A DNA stretch of 64,000 bases from Cyathus striatus (GCA_025738555.1 JAOVFP010000009.1:1178001-1242000), one strand, 5' to 3'. Shown: positions 48,571-61,600, counted from the first letter of the stretch. The notes: generated by a model from the sequence alone, not told the origin. Made by a program: numbers and translations.

Positions 48571-50283
48571 TCTATATATAATGAGAGAAGGCCTGGGAAT
48601 TTGAGGTATAGATGGTGCGTGTGAACGGCCAAATGTGATAGCCGCGGATGGTTCATGGGAAATTGCGGTATTTAGAAATTGTTGGAAATTGAAAATAATT
48701 GGAAATAATAAATAATAAAATTTTAATGTATATTTGGCATCTTTACTGTTTTTGGAGGAAATTGATGCGCCGCGGTGCGTCTTTCCTTTTTGGCTAGAGA
48801 TTGATGGGTTGCTGTAACGATCTGGGATTCTGCTTAAAACGGATGGATGCAAATATTGTTCAACAAAGTAAATGACTAAGCACGCCACAATGGCTGATTG
48901 ATGGCTGCACTGATGCAACGAAATTGTGCTGCCGGGACTTCCTTTCCCTTTCCTCCCCCCCCTTTGAGTTGTAACAGGACAATAATATGGTATATATTTG
49001 TAGATATATACTGGGAGTATAAATATTTAAGTATTATGAAAATTATTGTGACTGCTGTAGTGATTTATAGTGTATTTGTTATATTTTGAGGTATTGTGAT
49101 GTGCTGTTTACTGTAATTATATTGTGTTGGAATATGTTCCCCCCTTGAGTTTGGTACCACAATTAAATAAGGATATTTATGTGGACAACAACAGGAGTAT
49201 AACAAGTAACTTATGATGTATTTGATGGATGGTGTAGTAATTTATAGTATATTATATGTAGTTTGAGTTGGTTTTCAGCAATTGATGATGAGAATATTTG
49301 GTGGTCAGTGTATAATATGTGTTTAATTGATGTGAATACTGGGAGTGATGATATGTAGATAAAGGATATGTGTATAGTTTCTGATTTTGATGTGTGGGTT
49401 GATATTTGGGGATTGAGTAATATTGATTGAGATATAGTTATAATGTAATTTATATGTAAATAGTGATGGGTGTGATATTCAGGAAGACTCTGTTGTTCTA
49501 GGCAATTCTTGGACAGTAAAATATGATATATACCACATGGGTGATATATATACATCTCAAGAGATAATTAAGAGATCTATATTTTGAGGGGGTGAGTTTT
49601 AATGGGGTGTAGATATATAACCACATGGGTGATATAACCTAAATGAGGTGCAATAAATTAAAGGGAGCTCTAACTGATTGATACTCAGTATTGATTGCCT
49701 TGGGTGTAGATATAAAGTACACAGGTGTAAATATGTGAGAATAGAGGACACATGAGGATGTGGGATGTGCATCAATTGGAGATGGTAGAAGGTGGATGCA
49801 CAATAATGTGGTGTGATTAATGGAGATTGCATTGGGTGGAAGTGAACCAAGTGCAAATGATTATCCTTTTCAGGGAGATCTGCAATGATTGTGAGTAGGA
49901 CAACAAACAACAGAAGATCAAAGCTTCACTGAAAGAAAGAATCTGTATATCAGATAGAATTTCCTGAGGAGGGACAGTTTCTGAATGTACAGCATACTTA
50001 GAGTCTAGAGACCATTGATGAGTAATTGATAGACAGTAGGTGTTATTGCAGACCTGTTTTGTGAGCAGGTTTTCCAGTATTTTGGTTTTGTTTCATCAGA
50101 AAGCCATGTTTGATAGCAGTATTTAAGAAAGGGGTTGCTGAAATGCAAAGATTGTTGTGATGAAAAAGAAAAGCATAGTTCACCAAATGGTGACTGGGAT
50201 CAAACAGGTACCCCACAGCTAAACAAGACGAAACTGTTAGTATGACATGATTTACACTTCAGTAAGCATCTATGTGTGGATGT

Positions 50284-50703
50284 GTGTAGATATGAACCTA
50301 CACGGGTGTAGATATGAACCTACACGGGTGTAGATATGAACCTACACGGGTGTAGATATGAACCTACACGGGTGTAGATATGAACCTACACGGGTGTAGA
50401 TATGAACCTACACGGGTGTAGATATGAACCTACACGGGTGTAGATATGAACCTACACGGGTGTAGATATGAACCTACACGGGTGTAGATATGAACCTACA
50501 CGGGTGTAGATATGAACCTACACGGGTGTAGATATGAACCTACACGGGTGTAGATATGAACCTACACGGGTGTAGATATGAACCTACACGGGTGTAGATA
50601 TGAACCTACACGGGTGTAGATATGAACCTACACGGGTGTAGATATGAACCTACACGGGTGTAGATATGAACCTACACGGGTGTAGATATGAACCTACATG
50701 GGT
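50284..50703 (+). repeat. Minisatellite, 22-bp unit, about 19 copies (unit 7)
   Basis: Core GATATGAACCTACACGGG, extremely homogeneous; only the last copies vary (ACATGGG). Two degenerate copies (TATAAAGCTACATGGG, TATAAAATACATGGG) link it to the module. Confidence 0.9.
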
Positions 50704-50766
50704 GTAGATATAAAGCTACATGGGTGTAGATATAAAATACATGGGTAGATATATGCCTCATGGGTT

Positions 50767-50958
50767 AGCAGGGGGTTTGGGGGTGCAACCCCCAAGAAGA
50801 AAAAGCGGGGGTCTGGGGCGCAGCCCCTCAGCCAAAGGACTGGGATTAAGAAGCAGGGGGTCTGGGGGCGCAGCCCCACAGCAAGCTGTCATCTGTGTGG
50901 AGCGGAGGAGGGAGCCAACAGGCTCCCGTACCCGTAGCGGAGCACGGTGTAAAGCTTG
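50767..50958 (+). repeat. 3' hairpin module of unit 7
   Basis: First hairpin 5 G and 5 C. The GGAGCC arm pairs less well (GGAGCCAACAGGCTCC keeps the stem). The last hairpin lost one G (GAGCACGGTG). Terminus TAAAGCTTG. Confidence 0.75.
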
Positions 50959-52383
50959 TCTATATATAATGAGAAGAGGCCTGGGAATTGAGGTATAGAT
51001 GGTGCGTGGGACAGGCCGGAATTGGGTGGGGAAAATTACGCGTTTTGGCCATTTTTTCGATAAATCGAGGTGTGGGGCTTGCCATGTATAAATTTATTAC
51101 GGAAAATGGAAATGTGGCCGTTTTGGGATGGAAATTGGTGGTGTTGCCGTTTTGGGTTGAGATTGATGGATCTGTAATGATTTGGGAGGGGTTTGATGGG
51201 GTCCCTTGCTCAAAACGGATGGATGTGAATGACTAAGCTTCTTTGAATGTGCACGCCACAATGGGTGATTGATGGCTGGAGTTCTGCTGCTGGCACATCC
51301 AAAGTTCCATTCCCTTTCTTGAGTTTAAACAGAACAATAATGGTGTATATTTTTGTGGATAATAATGGCACTATATAAAGATTAAAATTTCGAAATTTAG
51401 TGGCTGGTGTAGTGATTTATAGTGTATTTATTAGATTTTGAACTGTTGTGATGTTTTGTTTACTGTAATTATATTGTGTTGGAATGTGTTCCCCCCTTTA
51501 GTTTCATACCACAATTAAATGAGGATATTTATGTGGATAAGAATGGAACTATAATTGATAAGTTATGATGTATTAGATGGATGGTGTAGTAATTTATGGT
51601 AGATTATGTGAAGTTTTTGTTGTTTTTCAACAATGATCAGAATGATATAACCTAAATCAGGTGCAATAAATTCAAAGGAGCTCTAACTCATTGATACTAT
51701 TCATGTCAAGGTGTAGATAATACTACATGGGTGATGTATATGATATATATCAGACAGGTATATAAATACCAGTTGATATTTGGGGATTGAGGAATATTGA
51801 TATATACCATATGGGTGATATATATGGTATATGGGGATGACAATAGAATTATAATTCATAAATAATAAATAATTTGATGCACACTGTAGTAATGTATGGT
51901 GGATATATGAATGTTCTCAGTGTATAATTTGAGTGTAATGAATAGAAATAGGAGTATTGATTAAAATAGATTTATTCTGTTCAAGGGAATGAAAATAGTG
52001 AAGACTAATCAACATGGGTGGATATATTTGTCATGGGTGAGCTACAATAAATTAAAAGGAGCTCTGACTGATTGATACTATTCATGTGTGGAATTGATAG
52101 AAGTAGTTAGAGATATATAAGTGATGTAATTTAAGTGTAAATAGCGATGGGTGATGAATGTGGATGGATATGTGTAGATTTAAACAACACAGGTGTAGAT
52201 ATAAAATACATGGGTAGATATATGCCTCATGGGTTAGCAGGGGGTTTGGGGGGTGCAACCCCCCAAGAAGAAAAAAAGCAGGGGTCTGGGGGCGCAGCCC
52301 CTCAGCAAGCTGTCATCTGTGTGGAGCGGAGGAGGGAGCCGACAGGCTCCCGTACCCGTAGCGGAGCACAGGTGTAAAGCTTG
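50959..52383 (+). mobile_element. Array unit 8, non-autonomous, 1425 bp
   Basis: A near-copy of unit 1 from its 5' end to the minisatellite site, including CGATAAATCGAGGTGTGG and the GACTAAGC box at about 51230. It has just one minisatellite repeat (52174 onward) where unit 1 has fourteen. Confidence 0.7.
52236..52383 (+). repeat. 3' hairpin module of unit 8
   Basis: Shorter: only two GCA-triloop hairpins (first 6 G and 6 C), then GGAGCCGACAGGCTCC and a decayed final hairpin (GAGCACAGG). Confidence 0.75.
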
Positions 52384-52689
52384 TCTATATATAATGAGAG
52401 AAGGCCTGGGAATTTGAGGTATAGATGGTGCATGTGAACGGCCGAATGTGATAGCCGCGGATGGTTCATGGGAAATTGCGGTATTTAGAAATTGTTGGAA
52501 ATTGAAAATAATTGGAAATAATAAATAATAATATTTTAATGTATTTTTGGTATCTTTACTATTTTCGGAGGGAATTGATGCACTGCGGTGCGTCTTTCCT
52601 TTTTGGGCAGAGATTGATGGGGTGCACTCGCGATTTGGGATTCTGCTCAGAACAGATGGAACCAAATGCTCTTCAACAAATTTAAATGA

Positions 52690-53693
52690 CTAAGCATCTT
52701 GAAGGGGTTGAGCGCAATGCCCAGGCGCGTTATTAAGCGCATTATTAAGCATTCGACTTTTGGAAATGGGCTGTGCCGCATTGCTGCATGCTGCACTGAT
52801 GCTGTGCTGCCACCCTTTCTTTTCCTCCCTCCACTTCTCCCCCCTCGATTTTTGGCCTCTCTATCATATTGTAAGTGTTTAGCAACAATGTTGCTTCAAT
52901 GTGACTGAAATTTCGGATTTTTTGGAAGCCACTGCACCATTATATAGTGCATTCTTTGCATTTCTGCGAGTTTTTGCCTATTTTTTAAAATAAAAAATAG
53001 CTGCCTATTGAATCTTTTGCTCCCTCCACCCCCCCCCCCCTCAATCTTTTGACCTCACCATCCTACTGTAAGTGTTTAGGGATATTATTGCCTCATGTTC
53101 ACTGAAATTTCGCATTTTTTGGGGCAGCCACTGCACTATTCTATAGTGTTTTCCTTGCTTTTCTGCGAGTTTTTGGTGTTTTTTTTTTTTTTTTAACAGG
53201 TACTCTGGACCTCTGGACCCTTGGACTTTTGGCTCTTGGCTCTTGGCTCTAGGCTCTGTGCTCTCTTGGCTCTGGACTTTGGCTCTCTAGCTCTCTGACT
53301 CTTTGGCTTCTCTGTGTTCTTTGTTTGTGTATTAAGTAGGGATTGTGTTTTTGCTGCAGCCATCTCAGGCATTACAGTGACAGGAGAATTGGCAGACCAA
53401 GGTGAAGTGCAGTGAAGTCCTACCTACCTGGCCTCTCTTTACGAGTGTTTGCCGGTTGCCATGCAGCTCTATTTGTATTAGAGTTGGGACCACTCTCTGT
53501 GCACAGTGTGTAGGGAGATTGGTGTGGTGTATTTTTCAGTCACCCCCCTTCCTTTTTAGGAAGTAGCTCCATTTTCAACTACCACTGTTTCCACCAATTT
53601 CGCCTTTTTTTCTCTGTGTCATTGGGATAGCCCAGCTGGACCAAATAACTGCTCTATTTATTCACAAGGTATAGAACAAATTCAGTGGTATTC
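52690..53693 (+). promoter_or_regulatory. Transposase leader, copy D
   Basis: Conserved block order: C-rich tracts, TTTTTTGGAAGCC and GGGGCAGCC sites, CTATAGTG, T-tract near 53185, GGCTCT-rich stretch at about 53215-53310, and the CATCTCAGGC and GAGTGTTTGCCGG blocks. Confidence 0.4.
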
Positions 53694-53753
53694 ATGTATG
53701 TGATTTTGCTTCCTAATGAGTGAGCAGGATGTGTACTGATCATTGTTTAAAGG
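53694..53753 (+). other. Intron splitting the transposase start codon, copy D
   Basis: AT at 53694-53695, intron 53696-53752 (GTATGTG...TTTAAAG), G at 53753. Splicing gives ATG TCA ACT. Confidence 0.6.
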
Positions 53754-56700
53754 TCAACTCCCATCAGCGCTGCAGAGCAGGCACGCCAAAATGCACGGCA
53801 GGCTGAGCGCGAGTTACGTGCATTGAATACCCCTGAAAATAGGCAGGAACCTCTGCCTGCTGCTGTAGATGGTCCTGCCCAGCCTCCATATTACCATCTG
53901 CCTGCTGATTTGGAGGCCTGGCGTGTGAGCCTTCCTCCCATTGTGCCACCCATTGGCAGAGGGAGGGGAAGGGGAAGGGGTAGGGGTAGGGGAAGAGGTC
54001 AGGGTGAAGGAAATGGTGAATCAAGTACACGAGGTGGTACAAGTCGTGGTCGACAAAGAGGAAGGGGTACAGTTGCAGCTCAGAGGCAGAATGCTAACCC
54101 CCACTTCCTGTGGAGCATCGTCCAGCTCCTGACAATCAGCAAATTATACAATGGAATCCTCCCATGGTTGCAGAGGCAGTTCTGCCACTCCATCATTTGG
54201 AAAATATTCAATGGGCTGATAACAATCCACCACAACATATTCCTCACATGCATGCACCCCTGCCTGTAGCTGCTCCTTGGAATAACTTTGTGCAGCAAAA
54301 TATTCCTCACATAAATGTACTGCTCCCTGCCACTAATCCTCAGATTCACTGGAATGATCCTGTCATTGCAGAAGATATTCCTCAGCAGAATAATCTGTTG
54401 CCAAATATACAATGGGCAGCAAATATTCCCCCACCTCCTCCTGTTAATCCACTGCAAAACATTCCTCACATAATTACACCTCCTCCTCCTCCAGCTGTTC
54501 AAAATGTGCAGTGGGACCATCCAATCATTATTGAAGCTATTCCACCCCTGACATTCCTCCTCAAAATGTACGATGGGCTGCAGATATTCGACGTCCCATC
54601 TTCCCTCTTCCTGTTACTATTCCCCAGGTCATTCTTCCACTTCCCCCTGTTGCTATTCCAAATGTGCAGCAGATTGCTCAAATAATGGCTGAAGCTTTGC
54701 CTCCTGCCAATGATCAAGGTGTTCACTGGATGCCTCCAGTTCTACATCCCAATCCCCTACCAGTATGTGGCTTTTTAGAATGCTTCATTTAACTATTTTA
54801 ATTATGATGTAAAGATTAATGCCCCTGATATTGCTCCTGCCACTCAAAATATTCGATGGCATCACCCTGTTCCCACACATCATCGCCCATTCCGTGTTAA
54901 TCAACAGATTAATGATGAAAATCCTCCTGCTCCAGTTCCCATTCCTGTAACCCCTTTCCAGGTTAACCCTCCACCTGTTCCTGCTCTTCCTCAGCCATTG
55001 CGAGTTAATCAACAAGATACTCCAAATGTACAGGGAAGCATGCCTGCTCCTCTACCCCCTATCCAGGTTAATCCTCCACCAATTCCTGCTCAACTTCAAC
55101 TATTACATATTAATCAACAGAATACTCCAAATGCTGAAGGCACTCCTGCTCCTCTACATCTTCCACCATTCCAGATTAATTCTACTCCTGCTCCTTTACC
55201 TGCTCCTGCTCCCCCTATCGAGGCTAATGCCACCCCTGCCCTTGCTCCTTTACCTGTTCCTGCTCCTGCTCCTACTCCTGCTCCTGCTCTTCTTCAACCT
55301 TTCCGAGTTCATCTGCAAGATCCTACCAATGTACAAGGAAATGCCCCTGTTACTGTTGAACCATTTCGTGTCTTTCAACATAACCATTCTAACATTCAAA
55401 ATCATTCTGATTTTCATTGGGTTCCTCCAGTAATGCCACCACCACCACCACCACCACCACCACCACCACCTCTTCCAAATTTTCATTTCATTGAACAATA
55501 TCCTGCAGTATGTCCAAAATATTACTTTTATTGTCATCATATTAATTTGAATTACAGCCTCCTGTTTTTGTTGAACCCATTATTGCTCATCCACTTCCAA
55601 TGCCTGCAGTTCCACCTCCACCTCTTCAGTTCAATCCACAAAACATGATGGTTATTGATGTGCCAGATATTCCTCCAACTCCCACACCACCACCTCCACC
55701 CCCACGTCCTCAGCACATTCCTATTGCTCGCCAGCCATTTGATTGCAATTGGCCAAAATTTACTCTTGGGCCTTTCACTGATGTCTGTCCTGACTGTAAT
55801 GCATTGCATTGGAAGGCTGAACGTTTGACTGCTTCAACCAGAGAGCATCTTCAATTTGGAAGTTGCTGTCTGACTGGAAAGGTTAAACTACCAGGCTGGG
55901 GCCAATCACCCAGGGAGTTGACAGAGCTGCTGGCAAAGGATGGAAACAAGAATTTCCAGGACAATATTCGTCAATACAACTGTGCCTTTGCCATGACATC
56001 CATGGGAATTGAGAATAATGCTTCCATCCAGGCTGGAGGTCCATATGTTTTCAAAATTGGAGGTCGAGTTACTCATTTTGCTGGATCACTCCTACCTCGC
56101 CAAGGTCTTCCCAGAAAGTACGCTCAACTCTACATTCATGATCCAGCTGAGGCACCTTCACCTCAGGATCGAATTAATGGTCATCCTGCTAATTGTCGTC
56201 TTAACATGGATGTCAATGTTATGAGAATATTGGAAGATATTCTCTATCGTCATCATCCAGGTGCATCAGTCTATCGGAAGGCCTATCAGGAAATACAGAA
56301 TAATAACCCTGCTCACAATTTTCGCCTTGCCATTTGTCATCCTGTAGGCACAGACCGACGGCGATACAATGTTCCAACACAAGATGAGATTTCAGTCCTT
56401 CTGCTTGGGGATGGTGATCGGGTGGAGGGATCTCGCGAGGTCATCATGCATCGCCTTGATGGTGCACTGGAGCGAATCAGTGAGGTGAATGCAATGTATT
56501 GGCCATTTCACTATCCAATCCTGTTTCCACAAGGTCAACTTGGATGGCAGCCTGGCATTCTATATCATGGTGTGCAGGAGGTGGATAATGTAGATCATGT
56601 GCCCAACAGGCTACCAGGAGAGGAGGAGGATGCACCCACAACCAAGAAGCGCAAGCATGTCTCACAAATTGAGCATTTTCGCTACTACATCCATCCACAT

Positions 56701-59700
56701 ATTGGTGAGAATCTTCATCAATTCAGGACAAAGAAGCTCTTTCAGGAGTATAGTGTGGATACATGGGCATGCACTGAGCAGGGTCGGTTGCATTGGATTG
56801 ATGGTCATCAACCAGAGATCCGCGCTGAAACCTATCAGGGAATAGTGGATGCCATTGCAGTTAATTCTGATGTGCAAGGGGAAGAACTTGGGAAAAGGGT
56901 AATCATTCCATCGAGTTTTGCAGGAAGCACTCGATTCATGCAGCAGAACTGTCAGGATGCACTGGCTATCAATCGTCACTTTAAGTTTCCAGACTATTTC
57001 CTGACAGTGACCATGGATCCCCATCACCCAGATGTGAAGAGTGCCTTGCCTGAAGGAGTGGAAGCTCATGACCGGCCAGACATTGTGGTTCGGGTGTTTC
57101 GTCAAATCCAGCAGCAGATCATCCGAGATATCTACCAGGAGGGCATCTTTGGGCAATGTGTTGCACATATTCATACCATTGGATACCAGAAGCGTGGACT
57201 GCCACATATGCATTTAATTGTGTTTGTGGCTCCTGAGGACAAGTTGCGCACTCCAGAGGACATTGACAGCATGATCACTGCTGAACTTCCTAATCCTGAC
57301 ACTGAACCTGAGCTGTATGATTTGATTCTGAGAACCATGATTCACAAACCCTGTGGTCCTGGCAGCAATCAGTCATGCATGGAGGGTGGCAAGTGCTCAA
57401 AGGGATTTCCAAAGGCTTATCGGGATGAGACTATCATCACAGATGATTCATATTCTGTTCTGAGAAGGAGGGAGATCACGAGATTTCAGCCCATGACCAG
57501 GGATGGGACCCCAGTGAATAACTGCTGGGTTGTGCCATACAATCGATATCTGTCATGGAAGTACAGGTGCCACATTAATGTTGAATGCATTGCATCAATC
57601 AAGGCCATCAAGTACATTTACAAGTACATTTTCAAAGGCCATGATCGTGCTACAGTGGAGTTCTCACAGGAACTGAATGAGATGAAGACATTCTTTGATG
57701 CTCGCTATGTCTCTCCCTGTGAGGCTCTTTGGCGACTGTTTGCATTTAAATTGTATGAAGAGGTCCCAAATGTAGTTCGGCTGTCAATTCATCTTCCAAA
57801 TGAGCAGTCTGTTATATATGATCAGAATGCTGAAGATGTGCATGAGGTGGCAGAGCGTGCATCAACACAAGATACAACTCTTACTGCTTACTTTAAGGCC
57901 AACATTCAATACCCAGCAGCACGGGAGGTTCTGTACCAGGACATGCCCAATACCTTTGTGTGGAATAAAACTGAGCGCACATGGACACTTCGTCAGTGAG
58001 GATTTGCCATTGGACGAACATACTTTGTTCATCCAAATGCTGGGGAGCGATTCTACCTGTGAACATTGCTGACAGTGGTCAAGGGTGCAAAATCCTTTGC
58101 TGACTTGCGAACAGTTGATGGAGTTGTGCATAGAACATTCAGAGAGGCATGTCTGGCTTTAGGTCTTCTGCAGGATGATGGTGAATGGAGAGAGTGTTTG
58201 CGAGATGCTGCTGCTATGAAGACAGGATATCAGCTGCGCAGTCTGTTTGGGACCATTCTTCGAGACTGTGGACCTGTGGACTATGTGGGACTCTGGAATG
58301 AATTTAAGGAGCACATCTGTGATGATCTGGGACACATCATTCGAACACACCTTCATCTTGCAGATCCTACAGAGGAACAAATCTATGATTATGGGCTGTA
58401 TCTGATTGATAAATTTCTAATCAGTTCTGGCAAGTCTCTGTCAAACTGGGAAGATATGCCACTACCACTGCCAACAGAAAACTGGCGTGAACGGGAGCAG
58501 TGAGCCAACAACAGGAGGGAAGACCAGACAAACAATCCATTGATTGCAGTATACACTGCATATGATGTAGTGGAACAGCATGCTCTGGGTCAGGAGCAAC
58601 TGGCAACTTTGAATGAGGAGCAGCGAGCTGCCTTTGATCAGATAGTGCAGGCAATTGAGTCAAAATCTGGGGAACTGTTCTTCTTGCATGGCCCTGGAGG
58701 AACAGGAAAGACCTATGTGTACAACACACTATGCTATTACCTTCGGGGGGAGGGAAAGATAGTGATTGTTGTTGCATCATCAGGAATTGCTGCTCTTCTG
58801 ATTATTGGAGGGCGAACAGCTCACTCTGTGTTCAAGATTCCAATTGATATCAATGAGACATCAATGTGCAATATTGCACGGGGGTCTGATCTTGCTGGGC
58901 TGATTGAGAAGGCTGATGCAGTATTTTGGGATGAGGCACCAATGCAGCACCGACATATCCATGAGGCAGTGAGCCGGACTTTCAAAGACCTTCGTCGTTC
59001 TGATCGACCATTTGGAGGATGCACTGTAGTGTATGGTGGAGACTGGCAACAAATCCTTCCTGTGGTGGTGCGAGGGAGTCGACCTCAAATTGTGTCAGCA
59101 TGTCTTCAGAGATCTGATCTTTGGGCAGACATTACAGTGATTCACTTGCGACGTAACATGCGGTTGAACATGGAGGATGAATCTGAACGATGATTTGCTG
59201 AGTGGCAGCTGGGTGTTGGACATGGAGATCACACTATTAATGAAGACATAGAAATTCCAAACCACTTCAAATGCACTTCCAATACTGTGGAATCTCTTAT
59301 TTCAACAATCTACCCTGGACTTTCAACAGCTGAAGGACAGACTGATGAGTACTATGCTGAGCGAACAATACTGTCAAGTCGGAATGATGATGTGGATGCT
59401 CTGAACACTCAGATTCTGTCTTCATTTCCAGGAGAAGCAACCTCACTGCACAGTGCAGATACACTTCCAGATGATCATGGGTATAATGGTGAACTTCTTT
59501 ACCCTGTGGAGTACCTGAACACGATCAACTGCTCTGGATTACCACTGGCACACTTGGAGTTGAAGATTGGATGTCCTGTAATGGTGCTTCGAAACTTGAG
59601 TGTTTCTGATGGAGTGTGCAATGGAAGCCGTGGAGTGATTACAGGGATACGGAATCGAGTGTTGGAAGTTCGGCTGTTAACTGGGGACAGAAGAGGAAGT

Positions 59701-59991
59701 CATGTGTTTATACCACGAATGAAGCTTGAACCATCATCTTCTCAAGTTCCATTCCGGTTTTGTCGGCACCAGTTCCCTGTTCGACTTGCATTTGCAATGA
59801 CGATCAATAAGGCTCAAGGACAGTCAGTTTCACATGTTGGATTGGATCTTCGGAATGGGGTGTTTACACATGGACAGTTTTATGTTGGAGTTTCACGAGT
59901 ATGATCAGTACACAAGATGAAGGTTATTTGGGATCCCAGAAGTGAAGAAGCTGTTACGAAGAATATAGTGTACCCAGAAGTGTTACTTTAG
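53694..59991 (+). pseudogene. Helitron transposase, copy D, five in-frame TGA codons
   Basis: The N-terminus has one RG block and proline-rich repeats, with frameshifts near 54100 and 54550. An intron with GTATG and ACAG ends lies at 55508-55557. From 55600 to the stop at 59989 a single frame runs without indel. It contains CPDC near 55785, HUH at 57205-57213, the Y2 helix near 57610, Walker A at 58690, Walker B near 58920 and the C-terminal AQGQS. It is interrupted by TGA at 57997, 58060, 58501, 59191 and 59902. At four of these copy A has CGA; at 58501 copy B has CGA while A and C have CAA. It is therefore inactive, but by base substitution alone in this part. Confidence 0.8.
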
Positions 59992-60099
59992 ATTATATTT
60001 GATATTGTAAATAAGTATTTTGTAGTGTAAAGTAGTGTATATTATGGATATTGATATATATGTTCAGTATTGGAATAAGAGATTCAATGTGAAATTTTA

Positions 60100-60608
60100 A
60101 GCAGGGGGTTTGGGGGGTGCAACCCCCCAAGAAGAAAAAAGCAGGGGTCTGGGGGCGCAGCCCCTCAGCCCTTGAACTGGGATTAAGAAGCGGGGGGCCT
60201 GGGGGGCGCAGCCCCACAGCAAGCCGTCAGTCGTGTGGAGCGGAGGAGGGAGCCGACTGTTAGATATTCAGGGTTGCACAGCTTCTTTGACAGCTGTCAC
60301 TTGTCACCTGTCATACTTGACAGTTCTGTGATTGACAGATATGTGATTGACAGATTGACAGCTGTCAGTTACCTTAGTTATATGGCTGTGCTTTCTTGTA
60401 TATATAAACACTTTGTATCTTGGTAGTAGTAAACAAGTTTCCTCCCCATCTTGTGTCTGTGTCTGTGTTTGTGTCTGAGTCTTTGCTCCACTATCACCCT
60501 CTTTGCTTCTTTATCACACTCTATTCTCTCAATCACCCTCCTTTATTCTTGTTACTTCTGACACCGACAGGCTCCCGTTCCTGTAGTGGAGCACGGGTGT
60601 AAGGCTTG
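60100..60608 (+). repeat. 3' hairpin module of unit 9, interrupted
   Basis: First hairpin 6 G and 6 C and two further GCA-triloop hairpins. The GGAGCC-GACA-GGCTCC hairpin is split by a solo LTR. The final hairpin is decayed (CCTGTAGTGGAGCACGGG), terminus GTGTAAGGCTTG. Confidence 0.75.
60258..60563 (+). mobile_element. Solo LTR, 306 bp
   Basis: Starts TGTTAG, ends CTGACA, flanked by CCGAC on both sides (60253-60257 and 60564-60568). Contains a TATA box TATATATAAACAC and many TGACAG motifs in the first half. The LTR edges, size and 5-bp duplication indicate recombination between LTRs of a former retrotransposon, different from the chromovirus above. Orientation follows the TATA box; Ty1/copia origin is a guess. 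Confidence 0.75.
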
Positions 60609-61600
60609 TCTATATATAATGAGACAAGGCCAGGGAATTTGGGCGTATATGGTGCGTGTGAAGTCTGTTTTGGGTATCTCCGTATGGTTTGTGAGAAATT
60701 GCAGTCTTTAGTAATTTTTCGCATTTTTGGCAATGTTGCAGTTTTGAGAAATTAAATGACTAAGCACGCCACAATGGCTGATTGATGGCTGCACTGATGC
60801 AATGAAATTCTGCTGCTGGGACTTCCTTTCCCTTTCCTCCCTCCCCCTTGAGTTGTAACAGGACAGTAGTACAGTATATATTTGTAGATATGTACTGGGA
60901 CTATAAATATTTAAGTATTATGAAAATTATTGTGACTGCTGTAGTGATTTATAGTGTATTTGTGATATTTTCAGGTAATGTGATGTGCTGTTTACTGTAA
61001 TTATATTATGTTGGAATGTGTTCCCCCCTTGAGTTGGTAGGAAAATTAAATAAGGATGTTTATGTGGATAAGAATGGGAGTGTAATGAGTAAATTATGAT
61101 GTATTTGATGGATGGTGTAGTAATTTATAGTGTATTATATGTAGTTTGAGTTGGTTTTCAGCAATTGATGATGAGAATATTTGGTGGTCAGTGTATAATA
61201 TGTGTTTAATTGATGTGAATACTGGGAGTGATAATATATAGATACAGGATATGTGTATAGTTTCTGATTTTGATGTGTGGGTTGATATTTGGGGATTGAG
61301 GAATAATGATATATATCACACAGGTATATAAATACCAGTTGATATTTGAGGATTGAGGAATATTGATATATACCACATGGGTGATATATATGATACATGA
61401 GGAACACAATAGGATTATAATGAGTAAGTAATAGATTATTTGATGGGCACTGTAGTAATGTATGATGGATATAGTAATGTTCTCAGTGTATAATTTGAGT
61501 GTAATGAATAGAAATAGGAGTATTGATTAAAATAGATTTAGAATGTTTAAGGGAATGAAAATAGTGAAGACTAAACTACATGGGTGTAGATATAATGGGT

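Larger units (their letters stand above)
48571..50958 (+). mobile_element. Array unit 7, non-autonomous, 2388 bp
   Basis: Its first ~310 bp align almost base for base with the start of the autonomous unit 9, including GAACGGCC, ATAGCCGCGGATGGTTC and GGAAATAATAAATAATAA. After the GACTAAGC box the two diverge. The later body resembles unit 5. A 19-copy minisatellite precedes the module. Confidence 0.7.
52384..60608 (+). mobile_element. Array unit 9, autonomous-type Helitron copy D, 8225 bp
   Basis: Standard ends; GACTAAGC box at about 52688; a leader; a transposase gene whose Rep-helicase region is free of frameshifts; AT-rich tail similar to unit 2; hairpin module with a solo LTR inside. Without the LTR and its duplication the unit is about 7914 bp. 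Confidence 0.75.

Noticed and set aside
50284..50703. CRISPR-like array
   Set aside because: Repeats are contiguous with no spacers, and the context is a eukaryotic transposon; this is a minisatellite.
57997..59904. TGA read as an amino acid in copy D
   Set aside because: TGA is used as a normal stop elsewhere, for example in the 98-aa retrotransposon ORF, and the CpG pattern gives a simpler explanation.
57997..59904. Classical repeat-induced point mutation
   Set aside because: The changes are at CpG, not mainly CpA, and copies A-C show few of them.
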